Source of the DNA: Mytilisepta virgata
Taxonomy: Eukaryota; Mollusca; Bivalvia; Mytilida; Mytilidae
Length of the DNA stretch: 64,000 nucleotides
Reading direction: 5' to 3'
Assembly: GCA_028015205.1 (NCBI GenBank)
Contig: CM051518.1
Coordinates: forward strand, 60,963,978-61,027,977
Of the stretch, positions 12,136-23,900 are shown piece by piece. The notes beneath the pieces are model-generated. The model had not been told where the DNA came from and made no database searches. It saw only the letters and a list, made by a program, of their open reading frames with translations. Numbering within the stretch: position 1 is the first letter of the stretch; each line of letters begins with the position of its first letter. The position numbers and the translations under genes are program-made.

Positions 12136-13320
12136 ACGACATGCAGTTCGTTCCACTGGGACTTAAAGCTGTTTATATAAATGTTTTAAAAGTTTTCATA
12201 TTTTATTAACCATGGTAACATAGAACAAGGATTTGAAACATATAATTCAAAAATATAAATAGGAATTCCTAACAAAAAAGTAAAAGTTCTACATCAAAAA
12301 TAATTATAATTTGGGAAAAACAACACTGGCAAAGTAAAAATGTCCCCAGAAATAATAATTCTAGAAAAACATACTTGGTGGTAAAGACATTAAATGGAAA
12401 TTTTTAACGTAGTCTCCATTTTAATTTAGAAACTGAAATCTTCGATTAAACTTTAAAAATTTAAACCGAACCTTCTAGGAGGTGAACTTGAGTATTCGAG
12501 TATGCAAGCTCCGAATCTAATGGAGAATGTGTGATTCTTAACAGATTAGCGAATAAGTATTAACAATACGCTTTAAATCAAATATACTAAAATTAAATCA
12601 TGGTACCATATAACTATATCTTTTGCAAAATATTTAAGTTAAACCGAATATCTAATTATAATATTTATTTTTTGTTTGTGAAATGATTATTTCCGTTTTA
12701 TAGAATATTAAATTTTACCAAAATAGATACTATCACAAAAATGAAATTGACTTTAGCAAAAATGTTATTTCAACAGGGGAGATAATAAAATATTAATCAT
12801 GCGAATAATACTCTTCCCAATGACGTTTTCTTTTTTTAAGAACATTTTCATACAAAACTCAGTTTTCTAAGAAAAAGAAATTCTCCTGAGGGCATACTTG
12901 GGAACTACTGAATGTCATTATTATATGTTATATCTCAAACATTTCCAACATTTTATGGTTTCAGAGTTTTTACCGCTCAAAGAAACGGTCTCTTCCTTTA
13001 GTATTAATGATTACTGAAAATAGAACTATATGCAAACATAGGCTTATGACATCATAGACTCAAAATGGTGCTGTTGAGGCATGATGTTAGTATATATTGG
13101 ATAAGTAAATTCCATATGGGTGCTTCGCTCTCGTACCATACAAATTTTACTAACCCAATCTATACTATATTAGGCCACTAACAAACTGTTTAACATATAA
13201 TATCAAACTGAAGTTCGAAATTAGATTTTTCTAAATCGAAATTCACAATATAGTTTTACATTCAAAGTTCCCCAGACTAAAATTGCAAGGGTTTGAAATA
13301 TTTTACCTTGCAAATAAAGT
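12136..13320. other. AT-rich non-coding DNA
   Basis: No gene recognised. A short segment near 13030 ('ATAGGCTTATGACATCAT') repeats one near 10293, a dispersed repeat of unknown family. Confidence 0.35.
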
Positions 13321-13534
13321 TAGCTGAAATTGATTCTGTAGTTTCAGAGGAGATTTTTAAAGTTTACAAAGGACGAAAAAAGTGTGAAAAATTGTCTTTA
13401 AGGGGAAAAACCCCTATAAGAGGTCAATTGACGATTTTGGTTATGTTGAATTATTTGTAGATCTTACTTTGCTGAATGTTTGCTGTTTACAGTTTGTCTT
13501 TATCTATAATAATATTCAAGATAACCTAAAACTG
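13321..13534. repeat. 214-bp direct repeat, copy 1
   Basis: Identical by eye to 15384-15597 from TAGCTGAAATTG to CCTAAAACTG, 2063 bp apart. Intervening copies of the same unit are clearly diverged. Confidence 0.85.
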
Positions 13535-13885
13535 TAAAATTTCCTTAGAATTTAAAACAACTATACCTTTTGCCAACTGCAACTAACTTCAAACATGAGA
13601 CATTGTTGGTGATATATCGTCTGTACGATCTCTGTCACCTTCCCATATTTCAAATAATGAATTTTACCACTTGCATTAACTATTGAAGCAGTATGTTTGC
13701 CATTTGTGATCTGTATCACTGAGAATGTGAGGTTGTAAAATGTGATACTTATATTAAGCCTGAATCGCTCACTTGTTATTTTTTTGTGTAGATCGTGCAT
13801 CAATGATTATTTTTGCTATTTAATGTATACCGTCGTATTTTCGCCTTATTATTGACTTTTAAATCTAAAATAAAGAATCCTGAAC

Positions 13886-14405
13886 TCAAATATTTATGGC
13901 TGCTAGGGACCTTTTCATCGGTTGCTATGGACCTTTTAACTTTTTCAATGGAATTAACTCTTGACCTTCATTTTGACTTGAACACGTAAATTATAGGGTC
14001 CTGAACCCAAATATATCTGGTTGCTCGGGACTTTTTCATCGGTTGCTATGGACTTTTTCAATGACCTTGGCCATTGAGCCTCCATTTTGACTTGTATAGC
14101 TATATTATAGGGTCCTGAATCTAAATAAATTTGGTTGCTGTTGACTTTTTCAATGACCTCAACTCTTGACCTTTCTTTTTGACTAAACAGGTAAATTATA
14201 AGGTCAATAACCCAAATATATATGGTTGCTAGGGACGTTTCCATCGGTTGCTATGGATTTTTTCAATGACCTTGACCATCCATATTGACTTGTACAGCTA
14301 TATTACAGGGTCCTGAATCTAAATAAATATGGTTCCTAGGGACTTTTTCGTCGGTTGCTATGGACTTTTTCAATGAATTTGACCCTCAATTTTACTTGTA
14401 CATCT
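13886..14405. repeat. Dimeric tandem repeat, about 115-125 bp monomer
   Basis: About 4.5 copies of a unit with 'CATCGGTTGCTATGGA' and 'TTTTTCAATGACCTT'. Alternate monomers carry either 'AGGTAAATTATA...CCCAAATATAT' or 'AGCTATATTA...TCTAAATAAAT', so the true period is a dimer of about 230 bp. Confidence 0.7.
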
Positions 14406-15383
14406 AACATTCAATTTATTTCGAGTTATGCTCTATACATGTGACAATATGTCAGACCATTATTTTTATTGAAAATTACGGTTAACATGTGAATCTTTCA
14501 AGCGTAAAAACTCCTATAAGGGATCATCTGGTGATTTTGGTCATGTTGCCTTATTTGTAGAACTTACTTTGCTGAACATTTCTTCTGTGTACAGTTTGTC
14601 TTTATAATAATATTCAAGTTAATAACATAAATTCCTTAAAATTAACAATTCAGGGACAATAATCCGAAAATGGGTTGACCAATTCGTCTGAAAATATCAT
14701 GTCATGTAGATCTTGACCTCATAAACATTTTTGCTTCTTGTCAGTTTTGCTCTTACTGCTTTAGTTTTAGAGATATGAACCAAAAAGTGCATTTTCACCT
14801 ATGTTCTATTTTTAGCCATGGCAGCCATGTTTTTTGATGAACAAGAAAATAAAACACAAACTTTATACTAGATACCCTAAGGATCTTCCAGCAAAAGTTT
14901 GGCAGAAATTTATTCTGTAGTTTCAGAGATTTTTGAAAGTTTACAAAGATGAAAAAAAATGTGAAAAATTGTCTTTAAATGGCAAAAACTCCTAAAAGGG
15001 GTCAATTAAGGATTTTGGTAACGTTGAATTATTTGTAGATCTTACTTTGATGAATATTTGTACTGGTTAGTTTGTCTTTATCTATAATATTCAAAATAAT
15101 AACCTAAAACAGCAAAGTTTCCTTGAAATTAATTCAGAAGCAATAACCCAAAAAAGGGTTGACCCATCGGTCTGAAAATTTCATGGCAGGTAGATCTTGA
15201 CCTCATAAACATTTTTAATGCTTCTCAGTTTTGCTCTAACTGCTTTATTTTTTGAGATATGAACCAAAAAGTGCATTTTCACCTATGTTCTATGTTTAGA
15301 CATGGCAGCCATGTTTCTCGATGGACAAAAAAATAAAACATATAATTTATACTAGGTACCCTAAGGATCTTTCAGGCTAAGTT

Positions 15384-15597
15384 TAGCTGAAATTGATTCT
15401 GTAGTTTCAGAGGAGATTTTTAAAGTTTACAAAGGACGAAAAAAGTGTGAAAAATTGTCTTTAAGGGGAAAAACCCCTATAAGAGGTCAATTGACGATTT
15501 TGGTTATGTTGAATTATTTGTAGATCTTACTTTGCTGAATGTTTGCTGTTTACAGTTTGTCTTTATCTATAATAATATTCAAGATAACCTAAAACTG
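15384..15597. repeat. 214-bp direct repeat, copy 2
   Basis: Second copy of 13321-13534 with no difference that I can see, pointing to recent duplication or gene conversion. Confidence 0.85.
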
Positions 15598-15983
15598 CAA
15601 AATTTCCTTAAAATTAACAATCGTGGGGCATTAACCCAACAAAGGGTTGACTGATTCGTCTGAAAATTTCATAGCAGGTAGATCTTGACCTGATGAACAT
15701 TTTTATTCCATCAGTTTTGCTCTAAATGCTTTAGTTTTTGAGATATAAGCCAATAACTGCAGTTTACCCCTTATGTTCTATTTTTAGCCATGGCAGCCAT
15801 GTTTCTCGATGGACAAAAAAATAAAACACAAACTTTATTTTCTAGATACCCTAATGATCATTCAGACTAGGTATGGCTGTAATTGGTTCAGTGGTTTTAG
15901 AGAAGATTTTTTAAAAAGTTTACGACTGACGCCAAGTGATGGCAAAAGCTCACGTCCTTTTAGGACAGGTGAGCTAAAAAGGT

Positions 15984-16640
15984 ATAAAGTGGAAGTTTCT
16001 GATATGTAAATCGTACAGTTAATGCTTTTCTATCTACTTAGTCACTGCTTTTCACAGCTTAATTTTTTTTTAGTATTATACAATTTTTATTTTCATTATT
16101 TTGTCACAGTATTTTCATTTATGAGGAGTGATAAAGCTAGCAAAAATTACAGAAAACCAACACTCGATAGAGACGAGTTCAATTAATGCTAATTAAGTGT
16201 TGACACATAAAGTGAGTTACGACTGTGATACAATTCGAAAATTATCTTGTGGAGCTGTTGCTTCTTGTCGACCAGAGGAGATAATACAGCATGTACAGGT
16301 AATAGTATTTTTTCCATCAATATTTCTCTAATCTTCAACTTAGAAAAGCTGATGGAAATGGACCCGGTTTCATAAAAGCTCTTCAAATTTAAATTTTCTT
16401 CAAACTTCCGTCTTCCTTAGTTTAATTTCAGCCATTTGATTAGTCAGTATTTGAGTTCAGCATCAGTTGAGAAAGTTCTCAAATTTGAGATGTTTTGTCT
16501 CAGTAAGGCTGAAAATGCATACTGAATCAGAAAAATTAGACAAGACGTATATATAGCTTTCAATGTTCAGTGTTTAGCATTCGTTTTATATTTGTTCATA
16601 CATGTATCTATTTCCAGGTTTGTTTGCATCAAATATTTTG
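15984..16640. other. Non-coding, nothing recognised
   Basis: AT-rich spacer between two repeat arrays. The 65-codon minus-strand ORF at 16189-16386 has no recognisable domain and is not supported. Confidence 0.4.
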
Positions 16641-17275
16641 TAGTAGTCTATCAAATGATCATTCACACATCAAAACATTTCAATTGGCTTGGTAGTTTCT
16701 GACAAGAAGACCTTTGTACAAAATTCCCTATAGGCTCAAATGTTAAACTTAGTCCGGCTGTGGCTGCCATCTTGAATTTCCGATCGGCACAAAAAAAATA
16801 TGTAGAATTTCATCCAATGCTTGTTCATATATAAAACATTTCAATTGGCTTCTGACTAGAGGACCTTTAAACAAATTTCCCCATAGGGTCCAATGTTAAA
16901 CTTAGCCCACCTGTGGGGGCTATCTTGAATTTCCTATCAGCACAAAAAAACATAAGTTTTGTAGAGGTTAATCTAAGGATCATTCATGCAACAAATCAAT
17001 TCAATTTGCTCAGTAGTTTCTGACATGAAGAGCTTTGAAGATAAGTCCAATCAGAATGAATTATCTGCCCCTTGTATCCAATTGGCACAAAAACATAACT
17101 TTGGTACAGAACCATCTAATTAACATTCCTGCCAAGTTTAGTTCAATTTGGACTGGTGGTTTCAGAGAAGAAGATGAAAATGTGAAATGTGGACGGATGA
17201 CGGACAGACGATGGACGCCAAGTGATGGCAAAAGCTGATGTGACCTTTTAGGCCAGGTTGGCTAAACTGCTCGTT
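16641..17275 (+). mobile_element. Degraded HINE/pearl-like element
   Basis: Three diverged units of about 155 bp ('AATGTTAAACTTAG', 'CATCTTGAATTTCC', 'GGCACAAAAA') end in 'GACGCCAAGTGATGGCAAA' and an imperfect hairpin from AGCTGATGTGACC to GGCCAGGTTGGCT (17225-17266). It is the same terminal family as 18150-19768 but older. The left end is not resolved. Confidence 0.6.
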
Positions 17276-18149
17276 TCAGGAATTACACATTTAATGGCAA
17301 GAACTAATCCCTTGACAGTAGATATATATGGTTTCAACTTATGATAAACATGAAATTCTGTTTATATGAGAATAGTTCAAGGGTCACACTAACCTTGATA
17401 AAGGGAGATAACTACTAACATACAAGATAATATTAATGGAGATGACTGCTAATTAGTGAGAAAAAACTGACATTGCTCTGCTACTGAAACGTTTGATGGA
17501 ACTGCATTTACTGACCAGAATAAATTAATTATAATTACCAGACCCATATATTTACATATAGAAGACACAACCATTTTTTGCTCTTTATTTCTACTTTTTC
17601 ATATTTCAGTAAAAATTTGTACATAGTTGTACCACAAAAACAAATTCAGCTCAAGAAACATCACAGAGTAAAAATAATTGCATCCAATGACTTTTTATTT
17701 TCTTAATATAACCAAATATATATATATAAAAAAAACCACACTCAAACTAAAATATTTCATTGAATTTTCCTATATGTCACTGAATTGAGACTTTTTTTCA
17801 CTTTAAAAGTATGTACATGTATGTAGCTGTTATCAGTTACTTTTTTTTAACAAGATATTAAAAAGTAAGATCAACATATGTAGTGAAAATGGATGCTAGA
17901 TTCTGTTATTCTTCCCTGAATGGCTGTTTTCAGTGGGATATGATGGATGGAAGATCATTGCACATGCATCGATCTCCCACTGTTGTGACATCCAATCAAA
18001 TTCTTTTGTCATACTTTTTGATCAATTAAGAGTAACGTTATTTAACTTCGTCAACCGTGCTCAATGAATTTACCTAGGTACAGAAAACCTAAAAAATCGG
18101 GCATTTATGGAAGAAATAGGTACTTATACTCGTTCAAAATTGAAACTAG
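17276..18149. other. AT-rich non-coding DNA
   Basis: No gene or clear repeat. Contains a short (TA)n run near 17717. Confidence 0.4.
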
Positions 18150-19768
18150 AGGCTCTCAAGAGCCTGTGTCGCTCACCTGTATCTAATGTGATTTTGGAAA
18201 TTATGTAAAATTATATAAAGATTGAGACTAAGATTGGTTTAATTTGACACAATATTTAAAATTAAAAATAGGTCATCTTAGTGTAGTCTTACAATAGCTA
18301 CTGAAGACATCTTATTATTATTATTTTTGAATATGTTGTCAAGTTGTGACCATTCAGAATTTTTTTTACAATTTTCTGATAGACTTCTAAACAGTTAACT
18401 TCTATGTTCTTTTTTAGCAAAGGCAGTTTGATGGCAGGGTCATCCGATGCTTTTTTTCAAACAAGTCATGATAACCTACTGAAAATTGTGGCCAAGTTTA
18501 TTTCTATTCAGCCCAGATCAAGTGGAGAATTTTAGTGTCCTATGTTAAACTAAGTCCCCTGTTGACGGCCATCTTGGATGATGGATCAGCTACAAAGTAA
18601 CAACACTTCGTCAGCACCACATAAGAAATATTCCTGCCATATTTGGTGTCATTCCATTTAGTGGTTCTCTAAAAGAAGACATTTGTACATGTGTATGTAT
18701 TTCTCATAGGGTCCTATGTTAAACTAAGTCCCCTGATGGCGGCCATCTTGGATGATGGATAGGCACCAAAGTAACAACACTTGGTAAGCATCTCATAAGG
18801 AACATTCATGTCATGTTTGGTTTCATTCCATTCAGTGGTTCTATAGAAGAAGACATTTGTATGTATTTCCCTTAGGGTCCTATGTTAAACTAAGTCCCTC
18901 ACTCGTGGCCATTTTGAATGATGTAACGGCTACAAAGTAACAACACTTGGTCAGCACCTTGTAAGGAACATTCATACTATGTTTTGTTACATTCCATTCA
19001 GTGGTTCTCTAAAAGAAGTCATTTGTATGCATTTCCCATAGGGTCCAATGTTAAACTTAGTCCCCCGCTGGCGGCCATCTTGGATGATGGGTCGGCAACA
19101 AAGTAACAACACTTGGTCAGCACCTCATAAGAACATTCATGCTTTGTTTTGTTACATTCCATTCAGTGGTTCTCTAAAAGAAGTCATTTGTATGCATTTC
19201 CCATAGGGTCCAATGTTAAACTTAGTCCCCTGCTGGCAGCCATCTTGGATGCTGGATCGGCTACAAAGTACCAACACTTGGTCAGCACCTCATAAGGAAC
19301 ATTCATGCCAGATTTAGTTTCATTCCATTCAGTGGTTCTCTAAAAGAAGTCATTTGTATGCATTTCCCGTAGGGTCCTATGTTAAACTAAGTTCCCCCCT
19401 GGTGGCCATCTTGGATGATGGATCAGCTACAAAGTAACAACACTTGGTCAGCACCTCATAAGGAATATTCATGCCATGTTTGGTTTCATTCCATTAAGTG
19501 GGTCACTAAAAGAAGTCATTTGTATGCATTTAACATAGGGTTCTTTGTTAAACTAAGTTCCCCGCTGGCGGCCATCTTGGATGATGGATGGGCTACAAAG
19601 TAACAACACTTGGTCAGCACCTCATAAGGAACATTCATGCCATGTTTGGTTTCATTCCATTCAGTGGTTCTCTAGAAGAAGTTCAAAATGTAAAATGTTA
19701 ACGACGACGCCGGACGCCAAGTGATGAGAAAAGCTCACTTGGCCCTTCGGGCCAGGTGAGCTAAAAAG
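18150..19768 (+). mobile_element. Complete HINE/pearl-like element with about seven-unit tandem core
   Basis: The 5' end is the hairpin palindrome AGGCTCTCAAGAGCCT (18150-18165) followed by GCTCACCTG (18171-18179). The core is about seven units of 160-170 bp from about 18530 to 19680, each with 'TGTTAAACTAAGTCCCC', 'GGCCATCTTGGATGATGG', 'AAGTAACAACACTTGG' and 'CATTCAGTGGTTCTC'. The 3' end has 'GACGCCAAGTGATGAGAAA' and a 14-bp-stem hairpin (19732-19745 with 19749-19762, loop TTC, one G-T pair) that carries the inverted CAGGTGAGC, then CTAAAAA. Such subterminal repeats, a 3' hairpin and an internal minisatellite are the hallmarks of Helentron-associated elements. No protein is coded, so mobility would depend on a Helentron elsewhere. 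Confidence 0.75.
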
Positions 19769-20833
19769 TGAAAAATTCTAAACTCATTTTAAAATTCAGC
19801 ATCTTTTCCCTTGTTCCACTGCGCTCCACTAGGGAAAGACGTGAATTTGATTTTCCATCTTCACTTTGAACTCGTGTAAGAACCTATTATTCCTCAGCTG
19901 GAAAATTTGAGCTTTCCAAAAATAAATGCAAATCGTTCTCAGTCAGAAAATTTCATTATATCCCAAACTGAATAAAATGTGTTTAAGGCGGATTTATAAA
20001 ATAATTAAAACCCATCAAATTTAGATGAAGTGCCTTCCATATAAAATTTTCTTTATAAGACATAAATTATATATATATAAATGTGAAAAAATTTTGTGAA
20101 ATAAATTTTTGGATGGAATTTCGCTGCACTTCAATAACAATTAAAGATGATTCGTGTTTCAATGTTACCAAATCTGGGTCATTCACAAGATGATGTTATT
20201 TGAGATTCCATGTTCTAAGATCTATAAATGTGGGAAAAAAATATCATAAAGCTTAGGAAATAATTTTCAAATATGACATGGTTCAGGAGTATCCTGTCTA
20301 CCTTGAAAAATATTTTTTGACAATTTAGAACAATTATTTCAATATATTAAAATATAACAATGTACTTTCATAAAATTACTGTCAATATGGTCTCTTGAAA
20401 AAAAACATATATCAATTTATCAAAATTTACATCATTCTGCAATTGTTGAGTACATAAAATATCAAACAATAATCAGTCAATAAACAAAAAAACATTATCA
20501 CTATGGCATTCTGAAAGTTCAAATTTCTACTATAAATTTCATCCAACATAATTTTATTATCAAGATCTTTAATAAGGCTATGAATTTTTCAGTTTATTAC
20601 AATTTTTCGTTATGCTAAAACACATCTCCACAACGATTGAGAAAATGACTTCAAGCTTCTAAAAAACATTGTCTTCTGGTAAAAAAAATAAAACAACTAA
20701 ATGATTATTTGTTTGCTGTTATCAAAATAAAAAAAAATTTGATATGAAATTTGGTGGGAATAAGGATTTTGTGTTATTAGCACTGGCCATGCATTTTGTA
20801 AAAAAATAAATATTTCATAAATAGATAAATAGA
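19769..20833. other. Non-coding DNA downstream of TUBGCP3
   Basis: Expected to hold the TUBGCP3 3' UTR, since transcription runs leftward. On the minus strand AATAAA-type signals occur near 20592 and 20553, about 240-280 nt after the stop. No other gene seen. Confidence 0.4.
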
Positions 20834-20989
20834 TCATGTAACATGTCGCATTCCTCTATACATAAATGGACTTTGAAGTTTTGGTTCTTTTGATTTGTAA
20901 TGTTCGTTAAAGTCTAGACGGAAACTAAGGAATCGTAAGCTGACATCCTGGTGGGTGGTTACCATGACTAAGAATTGCTTCACCATGTC
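20834..20989 (-). CDS. TUBGCP3: TUBGCP3 exon 26 (last coding exon)
   Basis: Codes residues 856-906 and TGA. It begins [20 protein letters not shown] and contains [14 protein letters not shown], the conserved C-terminal signature of GCP3. The acceptor is TTTTTTTTCAG. The last dozen residues ([10 protein letters not shown]) diverge from vertebrate tails. Confidence 0.95.
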   Translation of the reverse strand, partial: DMVKQFLVMVTTHQDVSLRFLSFRLDFNEHYKSKEPKLQSPFMYRGMRHVT

Positions 20990-23900
20990 CTGAAAAAAAA
21001 AGACAAGAAAACTATCAGCGTATCCATAGATCAAAATGAAATTTGATATCATAAACCATTTTGTCTGATTTCATTAGACTCCTTAAGATATTCAGACCTG
21101 ATTTTGACAACCATTTAAAAAGAGCAGCAATGATACTTCAGCAGCCATTCCACTATGTATAATAAAGGAACTGTAATGGACACATCCAGATTTCCAAGCA
21201 GAAGAAAATCAGGCCTGGATATTAATTTAAACCTTCAAAATTAATCCATAAAAACTGATATGTTTCATCATCACAACTTTAAGCATTTTTTGAGTAATAA
21301 AAGAAAAAATTGACAATTACGTCATAAAACCAAATTTTCTATGGCAGATAATCGTTATTCTCTCACTATTATCTTTAGATCTTAAAGGAATTTATTTACC
21401 ACTGACAGCAATGTTACTTGGCAGATAATTGACTAGCTAGATGTATAAGGCCATACTTCTAAAATTACTTTATCCTATCTCTTTAAGTACCCAAGCTTGG
21501 ACAAAAACTTTAACCAGGATCTGGCATGCACATGCTGAGGAGAGTAGCAGAGCCCCCCTCTTCTTTAAAGAGGTCAACAAAAAATATCTTGCACAAGTAA
21601 TTTTCATTGTAAAATGGAGATAACATTTTCTTGTGAGATTTTTTAAAAATGAAGTATTATTTAATGGAAATCTGTCTCACTGACCCATAACCTACATGTA
21701 CATCCATTCATTTTTCACAAAATTGCTTATATAAATCAGCAATTACCTGATAAGACTGAGACAGAACTGTCAATCTAGCCCTTGTAGAGGGAATTATTTG
21801 TTTCAGAAATCCTAGTCGTCTGTGTTGCTCCTGTTCTTCGCTATCTTCTGTTACTGCCCAATCTCCCTAAAAGAAAATACATAACTTTCTTGTATTCTAA
21901 TGCTTTTTTTACTATGATAAAGAAAATAGCATAACTTCAATCATATCAGTTTACATTATTCAGACAAAAATTGTGACTGCTTGTGCTTACAAAGCTCTAC
22001 TGAATTATTAAATTATTAAATTCATTAACAACAAAATTATAATTCAAATAACATAAAAGATTTCATTAACACAATTTGAAATGTTAAAAGAGGAATAAAA
22101 ATAGATCATCTGTAAATTTAATTTTTAATTTCAACAAAATAAGGTTTTTAATAAGAATGAAAAAATAATGAGATTAATTAACATGAGAAATTAACCCATG
22201 TGTTTCATAATTGAAAAGAACAAAAAGTAAATGAAAACACTGCCGTTCTTCCACCTATTTTTTGTGTATATCTATTTACCTCATTTGACTTTTGTTCCTG
22301 TAAACGTTCGTAATGTCTTCTACAATCTAATTCTTGTGTAGCTTCATTATAAAAATTATCTTGTGCAGCTTGGAACTCTATCACCAAGTCAAATATTGTT
22401 CTCAGCTGTGTTAAGATTTCCTGTAACAAATAAACAGAATTACAAAATTCACTGGAGAGAAAACATCTTAAATTAACACAAAATCAAATAAATTGCTTCG
22501 CTGAGCGCAGCTGGATACGACCGCAAAGGTCCAACCCTGAACAGTTGGGGCAAAAATGGACACAATATTTGTGCTTGATACAGGTCTGAAATAGGATTGT
22601 AATTAAATATTTGACACATAATAGGTTTCTGACACAGAATAACTGTAGTCAAAGAACTTAGAATTGGTCATATGATTTGAATTTATATTCAATTTTTTGC
22701 TTTTTGTGCAATACAATATGCTGTTGCAAACTGAACCCCCTCCCCCAAAACATAAATTAAATTTTACCACTTTTTTTGCTTTTTTTTCTTTTGTGCAATA
22801 CACTATGCTACTGCAAATTGACCCCCCCCCCCAAAAAAAAAAAAAAAAAAAACCAAAAAAAAGTGTTTGAAGAAATTTTCTTTTTGATTTCTGAAATCTG
22901 AAATGAGAAAAAATTGTCCCCCCCCAACACAATTTCTTATTTACCCCCTAAATTTTCACCCCCACCCCCACCTTTCCCTTTTTCCAAAAAAAAATTCTTT
23001 CCCTCAAGATAAGGTCATAATCCCTATTCAAATTTCTCATGGAGTTTGCAAACATAATTACCCATTTAAATACATCATTGAAGTCTTAAAATAGAAAATG
23101 ACATATGGCTAAAATTAATATTAATTAATAGTAAGTTCTAAAAATAAATTGACAGCTATAAATCACCCCAAGACAATCTACATTTCTTTATACATAATTG
23201 AATCATACACAATATTTTACTTTAAATGTTTTTGGATTACCTCCCTTACACCAAGATAATATCATAGATTTCTATTTACTTATACTAAAGTTATTGTGCA
23301 AAAACCAAGAAAAATGCTTATTTGGGCCCTTTTTTAGCCCCTAATTCATAAACTGTTGGGATCAAAACTCCCAAAAATGGTCATAAACCTTGTGTTAAAA
23401 TTTCATAGATTTCTATTTACTTATACTTATAGAGTTATTGTGCGAAAACCAAGAAAAATGCTTATTGGGCCCTTTTTTGGCCCCTAATTCTTAAACTGTT
23501 GGGACCAAAACTCCCAAAATCAATCCCAACCTTGCTTTTGTGGTCATAAACCTTGTGTTTAAATTTCATAGATTTCTATTAACTTATACTAAAGTTATAG
23601 TGCGAAAACCAAATGTCTACAGACTCCGACGGCGACGACGACGACGACGCCAACGTCATACCAATATACGACCGCAAAAATTTTGCGGTCGTATAAAAAT
23701 CATTGTGACTGTAACATAATATGTACCTTTTGTTAATATCTTCAGTGTTTGGACCAAATTCTGTGATCTCTTGCCAAAATAACCACAAGAAAATTCCAGC
23801 AAGATTTCAAAGATTGCATTAGAGAGCATTTTTACTGTATTTTATTTCATGGTTTTGCAGAAAGCAGAGGGGTATAAGGGCAAGGTGCTGCTCCCCTCTG

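Larger units (their letters stand above)
13321..15983 (+). mobile_element. HINE/pearl-like array with complex tandem core
   Basis: The right end carries the module 'GACGCCAAGTGATGGCAAA' and then a hairpin from AGCTCACGTCC to GGACAGGTGAGCT at 15948-15976. This is the same 3' terminus as the element ending at 19762. The core holds 'GTGAAAAATTGTCTTTAA' units at about 13385, 14960 and 15447, and a second block at 13886-14405 built on 'GGTTGCTATGGACTTTTTC'. The 5' terminus was not found, so the start is approximate. Confidence 0.55.
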
